Under the pieces are notes generated by a model. The model did not search any database, was not told the DNA's origin, and saw only the letters and a program-made list of their open reading frames with translations. Below are positions 48,684 to 56,612 of a DNA stretch of 64,000 nt, in pieces (position 1 is the stretch's first letter; each line of letters starts with the position of its first letter). Origin of the DNA: G963678445 sp963678445 (GTDB taxonomy: Bacteria; Hydrogenedentota; Hydrogenedentia; Hydrogenedentales; G963678445); NCBI GenBank assembly GCA_963678445.1, contig OY782877.1:496001-560000 (forward strand), written 5' to 3'. The position numbers and the translations under genes were made by a program.

Positions 48684-48713
48684 CTTCTTTCTTTTCACAA
48701 GAAAAGAAAGAAG
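48684..48713. repeat. tail C-type hairpin
   Basis: CTTCTTTCTTTTC-ACAA-complement, 13-bp perfect stem. Same class as at 32786 and 36725. Confidence 0.7.
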
Positions 48714-48789
48714 CAAAGAAAAGTGAATAGTATTTCATTCATTCTTCATTTTCTTGAAGGGGGTCTGGGGAGAAACTTCTTTTTTGTAA

Positions 48790-49102
48790 AGTGGCCTGCG
48801 CCACCAGAAACACATATGATTCCCGACCTACCTAACCCAATGCAAACCTACGTTTATTCTTCATTTTCTTAAAGGGAGCTAGGGGAAACTTTTTTTTATA
48901 AAGTGGCCTGCGCCACCAGAAACACATATAATTCCCGACCTACCTAACCCAATGCAAACCTACGTTTATTCTTCATTTTCTTAAAGGGAGCTAGGGGAAA
49001 CTTTTTTTTATAAAGTGGCCTGCGCCACCAGAAACACATATAATTCCCGACCTACCTAACCCAATGCAAACCTACGTTTATTCTTCATTTTCTTGAAGGG
49101 GT
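48790..49102 (+). repeat. tandem array of three 112-bp units (head + tail B)
   Basis: Units begin AGTGGC-CTGC-GCCAC at 48790, 48902 and 49014 (period exactly 112). Each continues with CCCGACCTACCTAACCCAAT, then ACCTACGTTTATTCTTCATT, TTCTT(A/G)AAGGGG and CTTTTTTTTATAAAG. The second and third are nearly identical. The array lies downstream of gcvPB and ends in the large hairpin at 49103. Confidence 0.9.
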
Positions 49103-49142
49103 CTGGGGGAAGCTTCTTTTTTGTAAAAGAAGTTTCCCCCAG
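49103..49142 (-). terminator. tail B hairpin immediately after gcvPB
   Basis: CTGGGGGAARCTTCTTTT stem with TTGT loop, 12 bp beyond the gcvPB stop on the minus strand. No long T-run. The 3' flank AGACCCCTTCAAGAAAATG matches those after the kinase and gcvT genes. Confidence 0.6.
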
Positions 49143-49153
49143 TAAATCAAACT

Positions 49154-50593
49154 TTATAAACACGCGCAATCCAACACTTTCGCTGCTCCCACCTCATCCA
49201 GACGCCCCACCGACATTGCGACCGGCGCTGCATGCAGACGTTCCGGATCCGAATCCACCCACGATGCAATACGCAGCATCGCATCACAAAACGCATCCAA
49301 CGTCTCCTTCGACTCCGTCTCCGTCGGCTCAATCATCAGACACTCCTTCACCGTCAACGGGAAATAGATTGTCGGCGCATGATAGCCCTCATCCAGCAAC
49401 GCCTTAGCGATATCCAGCGCATGCACACCCTTAGCCGCCTGGGGAACAGCTGTAAACACACACTCATGCATACACGTCCCAGGGAAGGCCGGCTGATACG
49501 CATCCTTCAACCGCGCCAGTATATAATTCGCGTTCAGCACCGCCTTGCGACTGACCTCACGCAATCCTTCATCGCCACAATACAACAGATACGCATACGC
49601 ACGCACCGCCACCAGAAAATTCCCAAAGAACGGCGCCATACGCCCAATCGACTTCTCCGGCGTCGTCACCGAAAATCCAGCTTCAGACTTCGCCACCCGC
49701 GGCCCCGGCATGTACGGCAACAAACGTTCGCCCACACCAACCGCACCAACACCCGGCCCGCCCATACCGTGCGGCGTGGCAAACGTCTTATGCAGATTGT
49801 AGTGCATCACGTCAAAGCCCAAATCACCCGGACGAGACTGCCCCACAATCGCATTCAAATTTGCACCATCATAATACAACAGCGCATCCTTCGCATGCGC
49901 AGCCGCTGCGATCCGCGCAATATCCGTCTCAAACAGGCCATGCGTATTCGGACACGTCAACATCACCCCCGCCACATCCTCTGTCAATGCCGCCTCAAAA
50001 GCCTCCACATCCACCAGCCCCGCCTCCGTAGACGCAACTTTACGCACCTTGAATCCCGCCATCATCGCACTAGCCGGATTCGTACCATGCGCATTATCCG
50101 GCACAATAATCGTATCCTTGCCCGTGTTTCCCTTGTCGCGATGATACGCCGCAATCAGCAACATCCCCGTCAGCTCACCATGCGCCCCCGCCATCGGCTG
50201 CACCGTCGCCGCCTTCATCCCCGCCACTTCCGCCAACAAACGCTCCACCTCAAAAACCAACTCCAACGCGCCCTGACAGCCCTTTTCATACACCGGCGCA
50301 CTCACCAAATGCGGATGCAGATTCGTCAAGCCCGGCAACGCCGCCACCGCTTCGCTCATCTTCGGGTTATACTTCATCGTACACGAACCCAGCGGGTAAA
50401 AATGGTCATCTACCCCCACATTGCGTTGCGACAAATGCGTAAAATGACGCACCACATCCAGCTCAGACACCTCCGGCAATGCCGCCGCCTTAGCCCGACA
50501 CAAATCCGCAGGCAATTCCGCCACAGGCACATCCAGAGCATCCCACTGTATCGCCCGACGGCCTTCCTTCGATTTTTCAAAGATTAATTGCAT
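49154..50593 (-). CDS. gcvPB: glycine dehydrogenase (decarboxylating) subunit 2
   Basis: 479 residues. With GcvPA it forms the PLP-dependent P-protein, which decarboxylates glycine and passes the aminomethyl group to lipoyl-GcvH. PLP lysine is Lys269 in NLHKTFATPHGMGGPG; GSCTMKYNPK, PMAGAHGELTG and PDNAHGTNPASA are family hallmarks. Full length. ATG overlaps the gcvPA stop by 10 nt, so the two subunits are translationally coupled. The split P-protein is usual outside Proteobacteria and eukaryotes. Confidence 0.97.
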   Translation of the reverse strand: MQLIFEKSKEGRRAIQWDALDVPVAELPADLCRAKAAALPEVSELDVVRHFTHLSQRNVGVDDHFYPLGSCTMKYNPKMSEAVAALPGLTNLHPHLVSAPVYEKGCQGALELVFEVERLLAEVAGMKAATVQPMAGAHGELTGMLLIAAYHRDKGNTGKDTIIVPDNAHGTNPASAMMAGFKVRKVASTEAGLVDVEAFEAALTEDVAGVMLTCPNTHGLFETDIARIAAAAHAKDALLYYDGANLNAIVGQSRPGDLGFDVMHYNLHKTFATPHGMGGPGVGAVGVGERLLPYMPGPRVAKSEAGFSVTTPEKSIGRMAPFFGNFLVAVRAYAYLLYCGDEGLREVSRKAVLNANYILARLKDAYQPAFPGTCMHECVFTAVPQAAKGVHALDIAKALLDEGYHAPTIYFPLTVKECLMIEPTETESKETLDAFCDAMLRIASWVDSDPERLHAAPVAMSVGRLDEVGAAKVLDCACL

Positions 50594-51870
50594 GCCACTT
50601 CCTCCAACGCTGCCGCAAACGCATCCAACTCCGCACGCGTCCGTTTTTCCGTCACCGCAATCAGCAAATCACCCGCTTCCCCCATCCCCACCGCAGCCAA
50701 CGGCAAGCCCGCCTGGAAACCGCGCGCCAGCATCGCCTCCACTACCTGCGTCGCATCTTTGGGCAACCGTACCACAAACTCATTAAACGTAGGGCTCGCA
50801 TTCACTACCTGCGCAAACCCCAGCTTTCCCTTCAGATACTCCGCCTTCGAATGACATGCCACCGCCACCTCACGCAACCCCTCCTTGCCCAACAAGCACA
50901 GGTGAATCACGGCACGCAATGCGCACAACGCCTGATTCGAGCAAATATTCGACATCGCCTTTTCACGACGGATGTGCTGCTCACGTGCTTGCAATGTCAA
51001 CACGAAGCCCCGCCTACCTTCCTTGTCCTGCGTGGCCCCGGCAACCCGCCCCGGCATCTTGCGCACATACGCCTTACGCGTCGCCAGAATGCCCAGATAC
51101 GGACCACCAAAACCCAACGGCATCCCCAGGCTCTGTCCCTCCGCCACCGCAATATCCACCCCCATCTCGCCCGGCGTCTTCAACAAGCCCAACGCCACCG
51201 GATAGAACGACATCACCAGCAACGCCTTCGCCTGATGGCACGCCTCCGCCAAGGCCGTGAAATCCTCTACATCACCCAAGAAGCTCGGATTCTGCACAAT
51301 CACACACGCAGCGCCCTCCGGCGAATCCCCCCCCACCAAATCCAAATCCAAATTCTCCACATGCGTCGCCAATACCTCGCGAGACAACGGGCTCACCGAC
51401 GAATGCAATACCACCTTCTTACGGCGTGTCACCCGCGTCGCCATCACCGCCGCCTCAAAAACCGCCGTGGCCCCGTCGTACAACGACGCATTGGCAAACT
51501 CCATTCCCGTCAACCGACACATCGCCGACTGATATTCATAAATCGCCTGCAACGTACCCTGCGAACACTCCGCCTGATACGGCGTGTACGCCGTCACAAA
51601 CTCACTGCGCCCCGACAATGCGTCCACCGCCGAAGGCACATAATGATCATAAAATCCACCGCCCAGGAAACTCGTCGAGGCCACATCATTGGCCGCCGCC
51701 AGACGTTCAATACGACTGCGCACGCCCATCTCCGACATGCCCGGCGCAATCTCCCAAGACTGCAACCGCAACGAGGACGGAATCGACGAAAACAAGGCCT
51801 CGATCGACTCCACCCCAATCGCCGCCAACATCTCCTGTTCATCCACTTCCGTAGTAGGAATCCAATCCAT
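50584..51870 (-). CDS. gcvPA: glycine dehydrogenase (decarboxylating) subunit 1
   Basis: 428 residues from the ATG at 51870 (GGGAG upstream). The frame is open further upstream to 52056, but that part is repeat DNA and is rejected. Family features: DWIPTTEVDEQEMLAAIGVE, GGGFYDHYVPSAVDAL, ATPYQAE-like TAYTPYQAECSQGTLQA, EFANASLYDGATA, and FGGPYLGILATRKAYVRKMP followed by GRVAGAT. It is the N-terminal half of the P-protein, lacking the PLP lysine. A 268-bp gap with two repeat units separates it from gcvH. Confidence 0.97.
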   Translation of the reverse strand: MDWIPTTEVDEQEMLAAIGVESIEALFSSIPSSLRLQSWEIAPGMSEMGVRSRIERLAAANDVASTSFLGGGFYDHYVPSAVDALSGRSEFVTAYTPYQAECSQGTLQAIYEYQSAMCRLTGMEFANASLYDGATAVFEAAVMATRVTRRKKVVLHSSVSPLSREVLATHVENLDLDLVGGDSPEGAACVIVQNPSFLGDVEDFTALAEACHQAKALLVMSFYPVALGLLKTPGEMGVDIAVAEGQSLGMPLGFGGPYLGILATRKAYVRKMPGRVAGATQDKEGRRGFVLTLQAREQHIRREKAMSNICSNQALCALRAVIHLCLLGKEGLREVAVACHSKAEYLKGKLGFAQVVNASPTFNEFVVRLPKDATQVVEAMLARGFQAGLPLAAVGMGEAGDLLIAVTEKRTRAELDAFAAALEEVACN

Positions 51871-51915
51871 TGATATCACTCCCGAATTCCACCGGCGCAC
51901 GCCGTAGAACAACCT

Positions 51916-52136
51916 AGTGGTCCAGCGACCACAAGCAATAGGTATGGTCCTTACCATCCCTGACCACAGTAGAAAATTTCGTTTTTTATGACCGCTTTTC
52001 AGATTTAAGTCACAAAAGCGGTCCAGCGACCACAAGGTGGCAGGGCCACACCCCAAAAATAGGATTCTTAGCGTCCCGGAACACAGTAAAATTTCACTTT
52101 TTTATGACAGTTGTTGCAGTGTCACTCACTACATCC
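51916..52136 (+). repeat. tandem pair of dispersed repeats, tail A, between gcvPA and gcvH
   Basis: Units start at 51916 (GTGGTC-CAGC-GACCAC, TATGGTCCTTACCATCCC) and 52017 (GCGGTC-CAGC-GACCAC), 101 bp apart. Tails read TTTCGTTTTTTATGACCGCT and TTTTTTATGACAGTTGTTGC, ending GTCACAAAA and GTCACTCACTA. The second ends 3 bp from the gcvH stop codon. Confidence 0.9.
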
Positions 52137-52138
52137 TG

Positions 52139-52525
52139 TTAGTCCGCATTTTCTTCACAGAACGCCGCATACGCCTTCGCATCCATCAAACCTTCCAACG
52201 CCGACGCATCCACGCCTTCCAGCTTGAAAAACCAGCCTGCGCCAAACGGGTCCTTATTCACCAACTCCGGTTCCCCCTCCAACGCTTCATTCACCGCACA
52301 CACCGTACCCGCCACCGGCGCATACACATCACTCGCCGCCTTCACCGACTCCACCACAGCAGCCTCCTCATTGACATCCAACGCACGGCCTTCCTCCGGC
52401 AACTCCACATACGTAATATCCCCCAACTGATCCTGCGCAAAATCCGTAATCCCCACCACATACACCCCATCCTCTTCACCTACCCACTCATGCTCCTCGG
52501 TATACCACAACGCACTCGGATTCAT
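52139..52525 (-). CDS. gcvH: glycine cleavage system H protein
   Basis: 128 residues; AGGAG 9 nt before the ATG. The lipoyl attachment site is Lys62 in ESVKAASD; GDITYVELPEEG and PELVNKDPFGAGWFFKLE are typical. GcvH shuttles the methylamine group between the P, T and L proteins. Full length. It stands alone between repeat clusters. Confidence 0.97.
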   Translation of the reverse strand: MNPSALWYTEEHEWVGEEDGVYVVGITDFAQDQLGDITYVELPEEGRALDVNEEAAVVESVKAASDVYAPVAGTVCAVNEALEGEPELVNKDPFGAGWFFKLEGVDASALEGLMDAKAYAAFCEENAD

Positions 52526-52579
52526 AGCTTGAGACTCCTACCTGTTCTATTCTTTGATTTTCTTTATCACAAAAACTTA

Positions 52580-52777
52580 AGTGGTCCAGCGACCACAAGC
52601 AGTATCTATGGTCCTTAACCTACCTACACCACTGCAAAGCTACGCTTATTCTTCACTTTCTTGAAGGGGTCTGGGGAAAACTTCCTTTTTGTAAAGTGCC
52701 CTGCGCCACTCGCAACATACATGTTCCTGCCCCTACCCAACCAAATGACGCTTATTCTTCATTTTCTTGAAGGGGGT
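52580..52777 (+). repeat. two dispersed-repeat units (heads of both types, tail B), between gcvH and gcvT
   Basis: Units begin at 52580 (GTGGTC-CAGC-GACCAC, as in tail A copies, but joined to tail B) and 52695 (GTGCC-CTGC-GCCAC), 115 bp apart. The first is a natural hybrid: an A-type head with a B-type tail (CTTATTCTTCACTTTCTTGA). Confidence 0.85.
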
Positions 52778-52817
52778 CTGGGGGAAACTTCTTTTTTGTA
52801 AAAGAAGTTTCCCCCAG
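52778..52817 (-). terminator. tail B hairpin immediately after gcvT
   Basis: CTGGGGGAAACTTCTTTT with exact complement and TTGT loop, 5 bp beyond the gcvT stop on the minus strand. Confidence 0.6.
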
Positions 52818-52821
52818 TAGT

Positions 52822-53898
52822 TCAAAACTTTATACGGCACGTGCCCTTTTCATACAACGGCAACGCCGCCACCTCCAACACCATCCCACGCGGCCCCGCT
52901 GCGAGCAACGTACCCTCCGACGCCGCCTCTTCCGATACACGCGCCAGTCCTACACCACAGCCCACACTCGAACCAAACGTACCACTCGTCACCTCCCCCA
53001 CCACCACATCATTCAGACGCACCTCAAAACCATGCCGCGGCGCACGCCGATCCTTCGAACGCACCCCCACCAACACCTTATAATCCCCCGAATCCCGCTG
53101 CGCCACCAACCGCTCCTTACCCGGAAAATCACTATCCCACGCAACAAAACGCCCCATCCCCGCCTCCAACGGCGTCACCTCCCCCGTCATATCCTCCCCA
53201 TTCAACGGATAGCCCATCTCCGTACGCAACGTATCCCGCGCCCCCAAACCACACGGCGCGACCTCCTCCTGCGCCACAAGACGACGCCACACCGACGGCG
53301 CACTCGCCGCATTCATAAACAACTCATAGCCCAACTCACCCGTATAGCCCGCCCGCGTCACCACCATCTCAATCCCCTCCCATACCAACTGCGTACCCGT
53401 CCAATACTTCAAATCCGCCACCCCCTCCATACCGCAAGCCAGCAGGACATCCCGCGACAACGGCCCCTGGATATCGATCTTCGCCGTCTCCGCAGACACA
53501 TCCTTCACCCCCGCACCACACGCCTGCGCCAGCATCGCCGAAACCTCTTCCAACGGCCCGGCATTCGTCACCAGATACAACATATCCTCATCCAGACGCA
53601 GCCCTACACAATCATCCACAATACCTGCTTGATCATTAAGAATAGCCGTATAACGACAGCGCCCCGGCTTAAGACTCACCATATCCGAATAGACCAGACG
53701 ATCCAGCCCCTCAATCGCATCCGCCCCCGTCAACACAAACTCCCCCATATGCGAACAATCGAAAAGGCCAGCCTTTGTACGCGTATGCTGATGCTCCTGA
53801 AGAATGCCCGAAAACTGGACCGGTAGCGCCCACCCATGAAAATCTACTACCTTCGCACCACACGCATCATACTCAGAAAAAAGAGGAGTTTGCCGCAT
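52822..53898 (-). CDS. gcvT: glycine cleavage system T protein (aminomethyltransferase)
   Basis: 358 residues from ATG 53898, which has GGGAG 9 nt upstream and gives the family N-terminus (RQTPLFSEYDACGAKVVDFH); the frame is open to 53973. GcvT moves the methylene group from the H-protein arm to tetrahydrofolate. Seen: GLFDCSHMGEF, QGPLSRDVL, TRAGYTGELGYELF, GLGARDTLRTEMGYPLNGED and a C-terminal barrel with SSVGCGVGLARV. First gene of the gcv series on this strand. No glycine riboswitch is visible upstream. Confidence 0.96.
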   Translation of the reverse strand: MRQTPLFSEYDACGAKVVDFHGWALPVQFSGILQEHQHTRTKAGLFDCSHMGEFVLTGADAIEGLDRLVYSDMVSLKPGRCRYTAILNDQAGIVDDCVGLRLDEDMLYLVTNAGPLEEVSAMLAQACGAGVKDVSAETAKIDIQGPLSRDVLLACGMEGVADLKYWTGTQLVWEGIEMVVTRAGYTGELGYELFMNAASAPSVWRRLVAQEEVAPCGLGARDTLRTEMGYPLNGEDMTGEVTPLEAGMGRFVAWDSDFPGKERLVAQRDSGDYKVLVGVRSKDRRAPRHGFEVRLNDVVVGEVTSGTFGSSVGCGVGLARVSEEAASEGTLLAAGPRGMVLEVAALPLYEKGTCRIKF

Positions 53899-54704
53899 CT
53901 TACACTGCTCCCAAACCCGCCCAAGTATGGAAAGCACATCATACACCCTGATTTCTGTGGTCTTCCCGTTCAAAAAAAACCACGAACAGCCCTGAAACGC
54001 AGTGTGTAAAATTCTACTGTTAAAAAAACAGCAGCAGCCCGGCCACCTTGGACAGTATTCAGTTTCGGAAACCTTCTGTTACGTTCCCGCACCCTGATTC
54101 AGTCAACATAATAAAGGCGCCCAGGCGATCGGCTTATACAGAACACCCATCGCTCCCCCGTGGTCATTACCACGCCAACACTCGCCAGTCACGATGGGAT
54201 AGGCCCATACTCTGCCACATTCCCAAAACAAATGCAACTATTTAGCGGTTCAGCGCATCGCCGATGAATGATACGTTGGTAAAATTTCCGCCCATGTCAA
54301 AAAGTTTTGCACAAAAATATTCCGGCGATCCCTGCTTAGTGATTGTCTGCATGCTTGCGTCCCCCCTCCTCCTCCAAAGGCCAAGGGAATGCTTGTGAAA
54401 TTATGCGCCCCTTTGCGGGAAGGTTTGTGTTATATCGTTGCCGCTCATCCAAATGCATATGCAAGCATAGCGAACACGTTTGCAATAGCATTTTTCATAC
54501 GATTTGGGCCAATACGCATCGAGCACCCAATCAGCCACCGTCCCGTTTTGGAAAAGGCCTGCGGCACTGGCACAACGTTCCATTCTTACAGGCGTCTTGT
54601 CATATCAACGCCCCCTGAATCTGGCATTGCATTACGCTGATATAGCCTTCGTTTATAGGGAATTTGAAGAGCTGGAGAACACCGAAAGGGAATATTAAAA
54701 AGGC
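53899..54704. other. 800-bp gap upstream of gcvT and the tRNA gene
   Basis: Several open frames of 60-91 codons cross 54343-54640, but none has a supported start or a recognisable product, and they overlap in different frames. No repeat copy, riboswitch or RNA gene recognised. Confidence 0.45.
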
Positions 54705-54734
54705 TTGACATCCCCTCTCTCTTTGAGCTATACT
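54705..54734 (+). promoter_or_regulatory. promoter of tRNA-Leu
   Basis: Consensus TTGACA (54705-54710), 18-bp spacer, TATACT (54729-54734), 18 bp before the tRNA. Confidence 0.8.
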
Positions 54735-54752
54735 CCGCATCTATTTGAGAGC

Positions 54753-54841
54753 GCCGGAGTGGTGAAATTGGCAGACACGCATGGTTCAGGTCCATGTGCT
54801 CATAACTGGGCGTGGAGGTTCAAGTCCTCTCTCCGGCACCA
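54753..54841 (+). tRNA. tRNA-Leu (anticodon CAG)
   Basis: Acceptor stem GCCGGAG/CTCCGGC, D-arm GGTGAAATTGGCAGAC, anticodon stem CATGG/CCATG with loop TTCAGGT (anticodon CAG at 34-36), a long class II variable arm, T-arm GGAGG-TTCAAGT-CCTCT and encoded CCA. The long variable arm and CAG anticodon give leucine (CUG codons). Confidence 0.96.
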
Positions 54842-54850
54842 AAAGCGACA

Positions 54851-54880
54851 AACCCGCTGTTAAGCAACAGCGGGTTTTTT
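54851..54880 (+). terminator. Rho-independent terminator of tRNA-Leu
   Basis: AACCCGCTGTT-AAGC-AACAGCGGGTT followed by TTTTCTG, 9 bp after the CCA end. Confidence 0.9.
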
Positions 54881-55040
54881 CTGTTTTTATAGCCTCTATT
54901 GTTATCTGTACGCGATGGGACAGCTCGGTTGGAGATGCTTGCTATAGGGGGGGCATCGATAAGGGAGAACAGAAGACCTACTGCCCATACTTGACAATGA
55001 CGGGCTGTCTCATAGAAAGTGGTTAACAAGGTCTTTGGTG

Positions 55041-55126
55041 TTAGTGACTTAATGTCATAAAAACGAAATTTTGCTGTGGTCGGGGACGGCAAGAACCATA
55101 AATATTGCCGGTGGCACTGGCCACTT
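55041..55126 (-). repeat. dispersed hairpin repeat, tail A, reverse orientation
   Basis: TTAGTGACTTAATGTCATAA (tail) ... GCTGTGGTCGGGGACGGCAA ... GTGGC-ACTG-GCCAC (head, 55111-55124). The head abuts the ribosome binding site TAGGAG of the DUF3089 gene. The few reverse copies make orientation bias measurable. Confidence 0.85.
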
Positions 55127-55137
55127 AGGAGTAGAAT

Positions 55138-56148
55138 ATGAAAATTGTCTTATTTGCACTACCGTTTGTATTACTTTGTTTGTGCGCAGGTGCTAAAACA
55201 CCCTCGGATATGCCTGATTACGCAACAGCGTTTGCCTGGGTCTCGAAACCTGAACCCAAAAATATTGATAAGCCTGTGGATGTCTTTTTTGTTTATCCAA
55301 CCATCTATGTTGGCGAAGCGCCCCCTAATATGGATATCGCAGACGAGGAATTGCGTGCTAATGCAGGAGGCCTGTTAATAGCCCAAGGAGGCGTCTATTC
55401 GCCTTATGCCAATCTGTTTGCGCCGTTTTACAGACAGCAAACTGCAGCAACTCAAAGCATGGAGGCCAACAATGGCGGAAAAGATGCTTTCACGGACCCT
55501 CTTTTTATAACAGGGTATAAAGACGTAGCCAGGGCGTTTGAGTATTACCTTAAGCACCTGAATAATGGTCGTCCTTTTATTCTGGCAGGCCATAGCCAGG
55601 GTAGCATGGTGATTATTCAGCTCTTGCGGGATTACCTGAAAGATGCTGATTTACAAAAACGCATGGTTGCAGCATACCCTATTGGCTATTCGGTGACGAA
55701 AAAGGATCTAAAAAGCTATCCCTGGATTAAACTGGCGCAGGGTGAAACAGATACCGGGGTCGTTATCACCTTTAATACACAGGCTGAAGACGCTGGCCCT
55801 TCTCCTGTATTACTTGAAGGTGCGGTTGCCATTAATCCCCTGAACTGGAAAACGGACGGCACGCCCGCATCCCGTAAAGGACATAAAGGGGCCGTCTTTT
55901 TTGACGACGCCACTGGCGAGGTCATCGCGCGGATTCCTCATTTCGCCGCTGCCTATGTTGACACTGATTCTGGCGCCTTAATTGCAACCGACACCCAGGA
56001 AAATGAATCGGATAAGGTTGATTTTGAGCACATGGGACGCTGGTCCAAGGGCGTTTATCACAGATTCGACTATGCCATCTGGTATAACAACCTGAAAGAA
56101 AATGTCAAAAAACGAATCGACGCTTATCTCAATAAAAAGGAACTATAA
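55138..56148 (+). CDS. secreted DUF3089-family alpha/beta hydrolase
   Basis: 336 residues; TAGGAG 8 nt before the ATG. Signal peptide about 1-19 (LLCLCAGAK). DUF3089 features: VDVFFVYPTIYV, YSPYANLFAPFYRQ, DVARAFEYYLKHLNNGRPFI and the nucleophile Ser in LAGHSQGS (about residue 162). The family is predicted to be lipase-like; no activity is known. Its stop is followed in the same frame by a short gene remnant. Confidence 0.87.
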   Translation: MKIVLFALPFVLLCLCAGAKTPSDMPDYATAFAWVSKPEPKNIDKPVDVFFVYPTIYVGEAPPNMDIADEELRANAGGLLIAQGGVYSPYANLFAPFYRQQTAATQSMEANNGGKDAFTDPLFITGYKDVARAFEYYLKHLNNGRPFILAGHSQGSMVIIQLLRDYLKDADLQKRMVAAYPIGYSVTKKDLKSYPWIKLAQGETDTGVVITFNTQAEDAGPSPVLLEGAVAINPLNWKTDGTPASRKGHKGAVFFDDATGEVIARIPHFAAAYVDTDSGALIATDTQENESDKVDFEHMGRWSKGVYHRFDYAIWYNNLKENVKKRIDAYLNKKEL

Positions 56149-56151
56149 AAA

Positions 56152-56283
56152 CTGCACGACTCTCAGGCGGGATTGATCAACAACATCACATTCGGAGACG
56201 TCGTCATCAATGGAACGCCTCTTCAGAAGGGGGATGCCCGGTTTAATCTTCGGGGTACAGTGACCGGCATAGAGGTCGAGTAA
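56152..56283 (+). pseudogene. 3' remnant of a secreted beta-helix/glycosidase-type gene
   Basis: Directly after the DUF3089 stop, 43 codons in the same frame translate to a coding-looking piece including GLINNITFGDVVINGTPLQ and a FNLRGTVTGIEV end, then a stop. The INNITFxxVxING pattern resembles the last strands of right-handed beta-helix or polygalacturonase-like proteins. With no start and no upstream part it is best read as the tail of a deleted gene. Confidence 0.5.
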
Positions 56284-56446
56284 CTCCTCAAATAATGCGT
56301 CTGCAAACAATAAGGGGCATTATTGACACGCATGGTTTCTACCCAGGAATCCGTTACATACCCTATGCAGATACGCCTGTTCCTTGCTCATAGAGATCGT
56401 CTTACCCGAATTTTTGGCAGGTTTGAATGTGCGAACAAATGATAAA

Positions 56447-56471
56447 GGCAGGGGATAAAAAATCCCCTGCC
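56447..56471 (-). terminator. hairpin downstream of the first giant VCBS protein gene
   Basis: GGCAGGGGAT-AAAAA-ATCCCCTGCC, perfect 10-bp stem; on the minus strand followed by TTTATCATTTG. Confidence 0.5.
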
Positions 56472-56501
56472 AATGCAGATACTGTAGCTCCTTTTCAGTC
56501 A

Positions 56502-56598
56502 AGTGGCCAGGCCACCGGCAAGGTTCTAGCTCCTTGCTATCCCTGTTCAGAGCAAAATTTTATCTTTTCTGACAACTTCCGAAACATGCGGCGTTAAT
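56502..56598 (+). repeat. dispersed hairpin repeat, diverged tail A
   Basis: Head GTGGCC-A-GGCCAC with a tighter stem, then CTAGCTCCTTGCTATCCC, tail TTTTATCTTTTCTGACAACT. It ends about 15 bp from the stop codon of the gene at 56613. Confidence 0.75.
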
Positions 56599-56612
56599 CG
56601 CACGCCCTGTTT

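Noticed and set aside
51871..52056. Upstream extension of gcvPA giving a 490-residue protein
   Set aside because: The extension is repeat DNA; the ATG at 51870 has a binding site and gives the normal N-terminus.
53899..54300. Glycine riboswitch upstream of gcvT
   Set aside because: Looked for the GGCGCCGAAGG and CTCTCAGGCAAA signatures on the minus strand; none present.
54343..54640. Overlapping 83-91 codon frames before tRNA-Leu
   Set aside because: Different frames compete, no supported start or recognisable domain.
54753..55126. tRNA-Leu as an integration site of a mobile island
   Set aside because: No integrase gene and no duplicated tRNA 3' end within the window.
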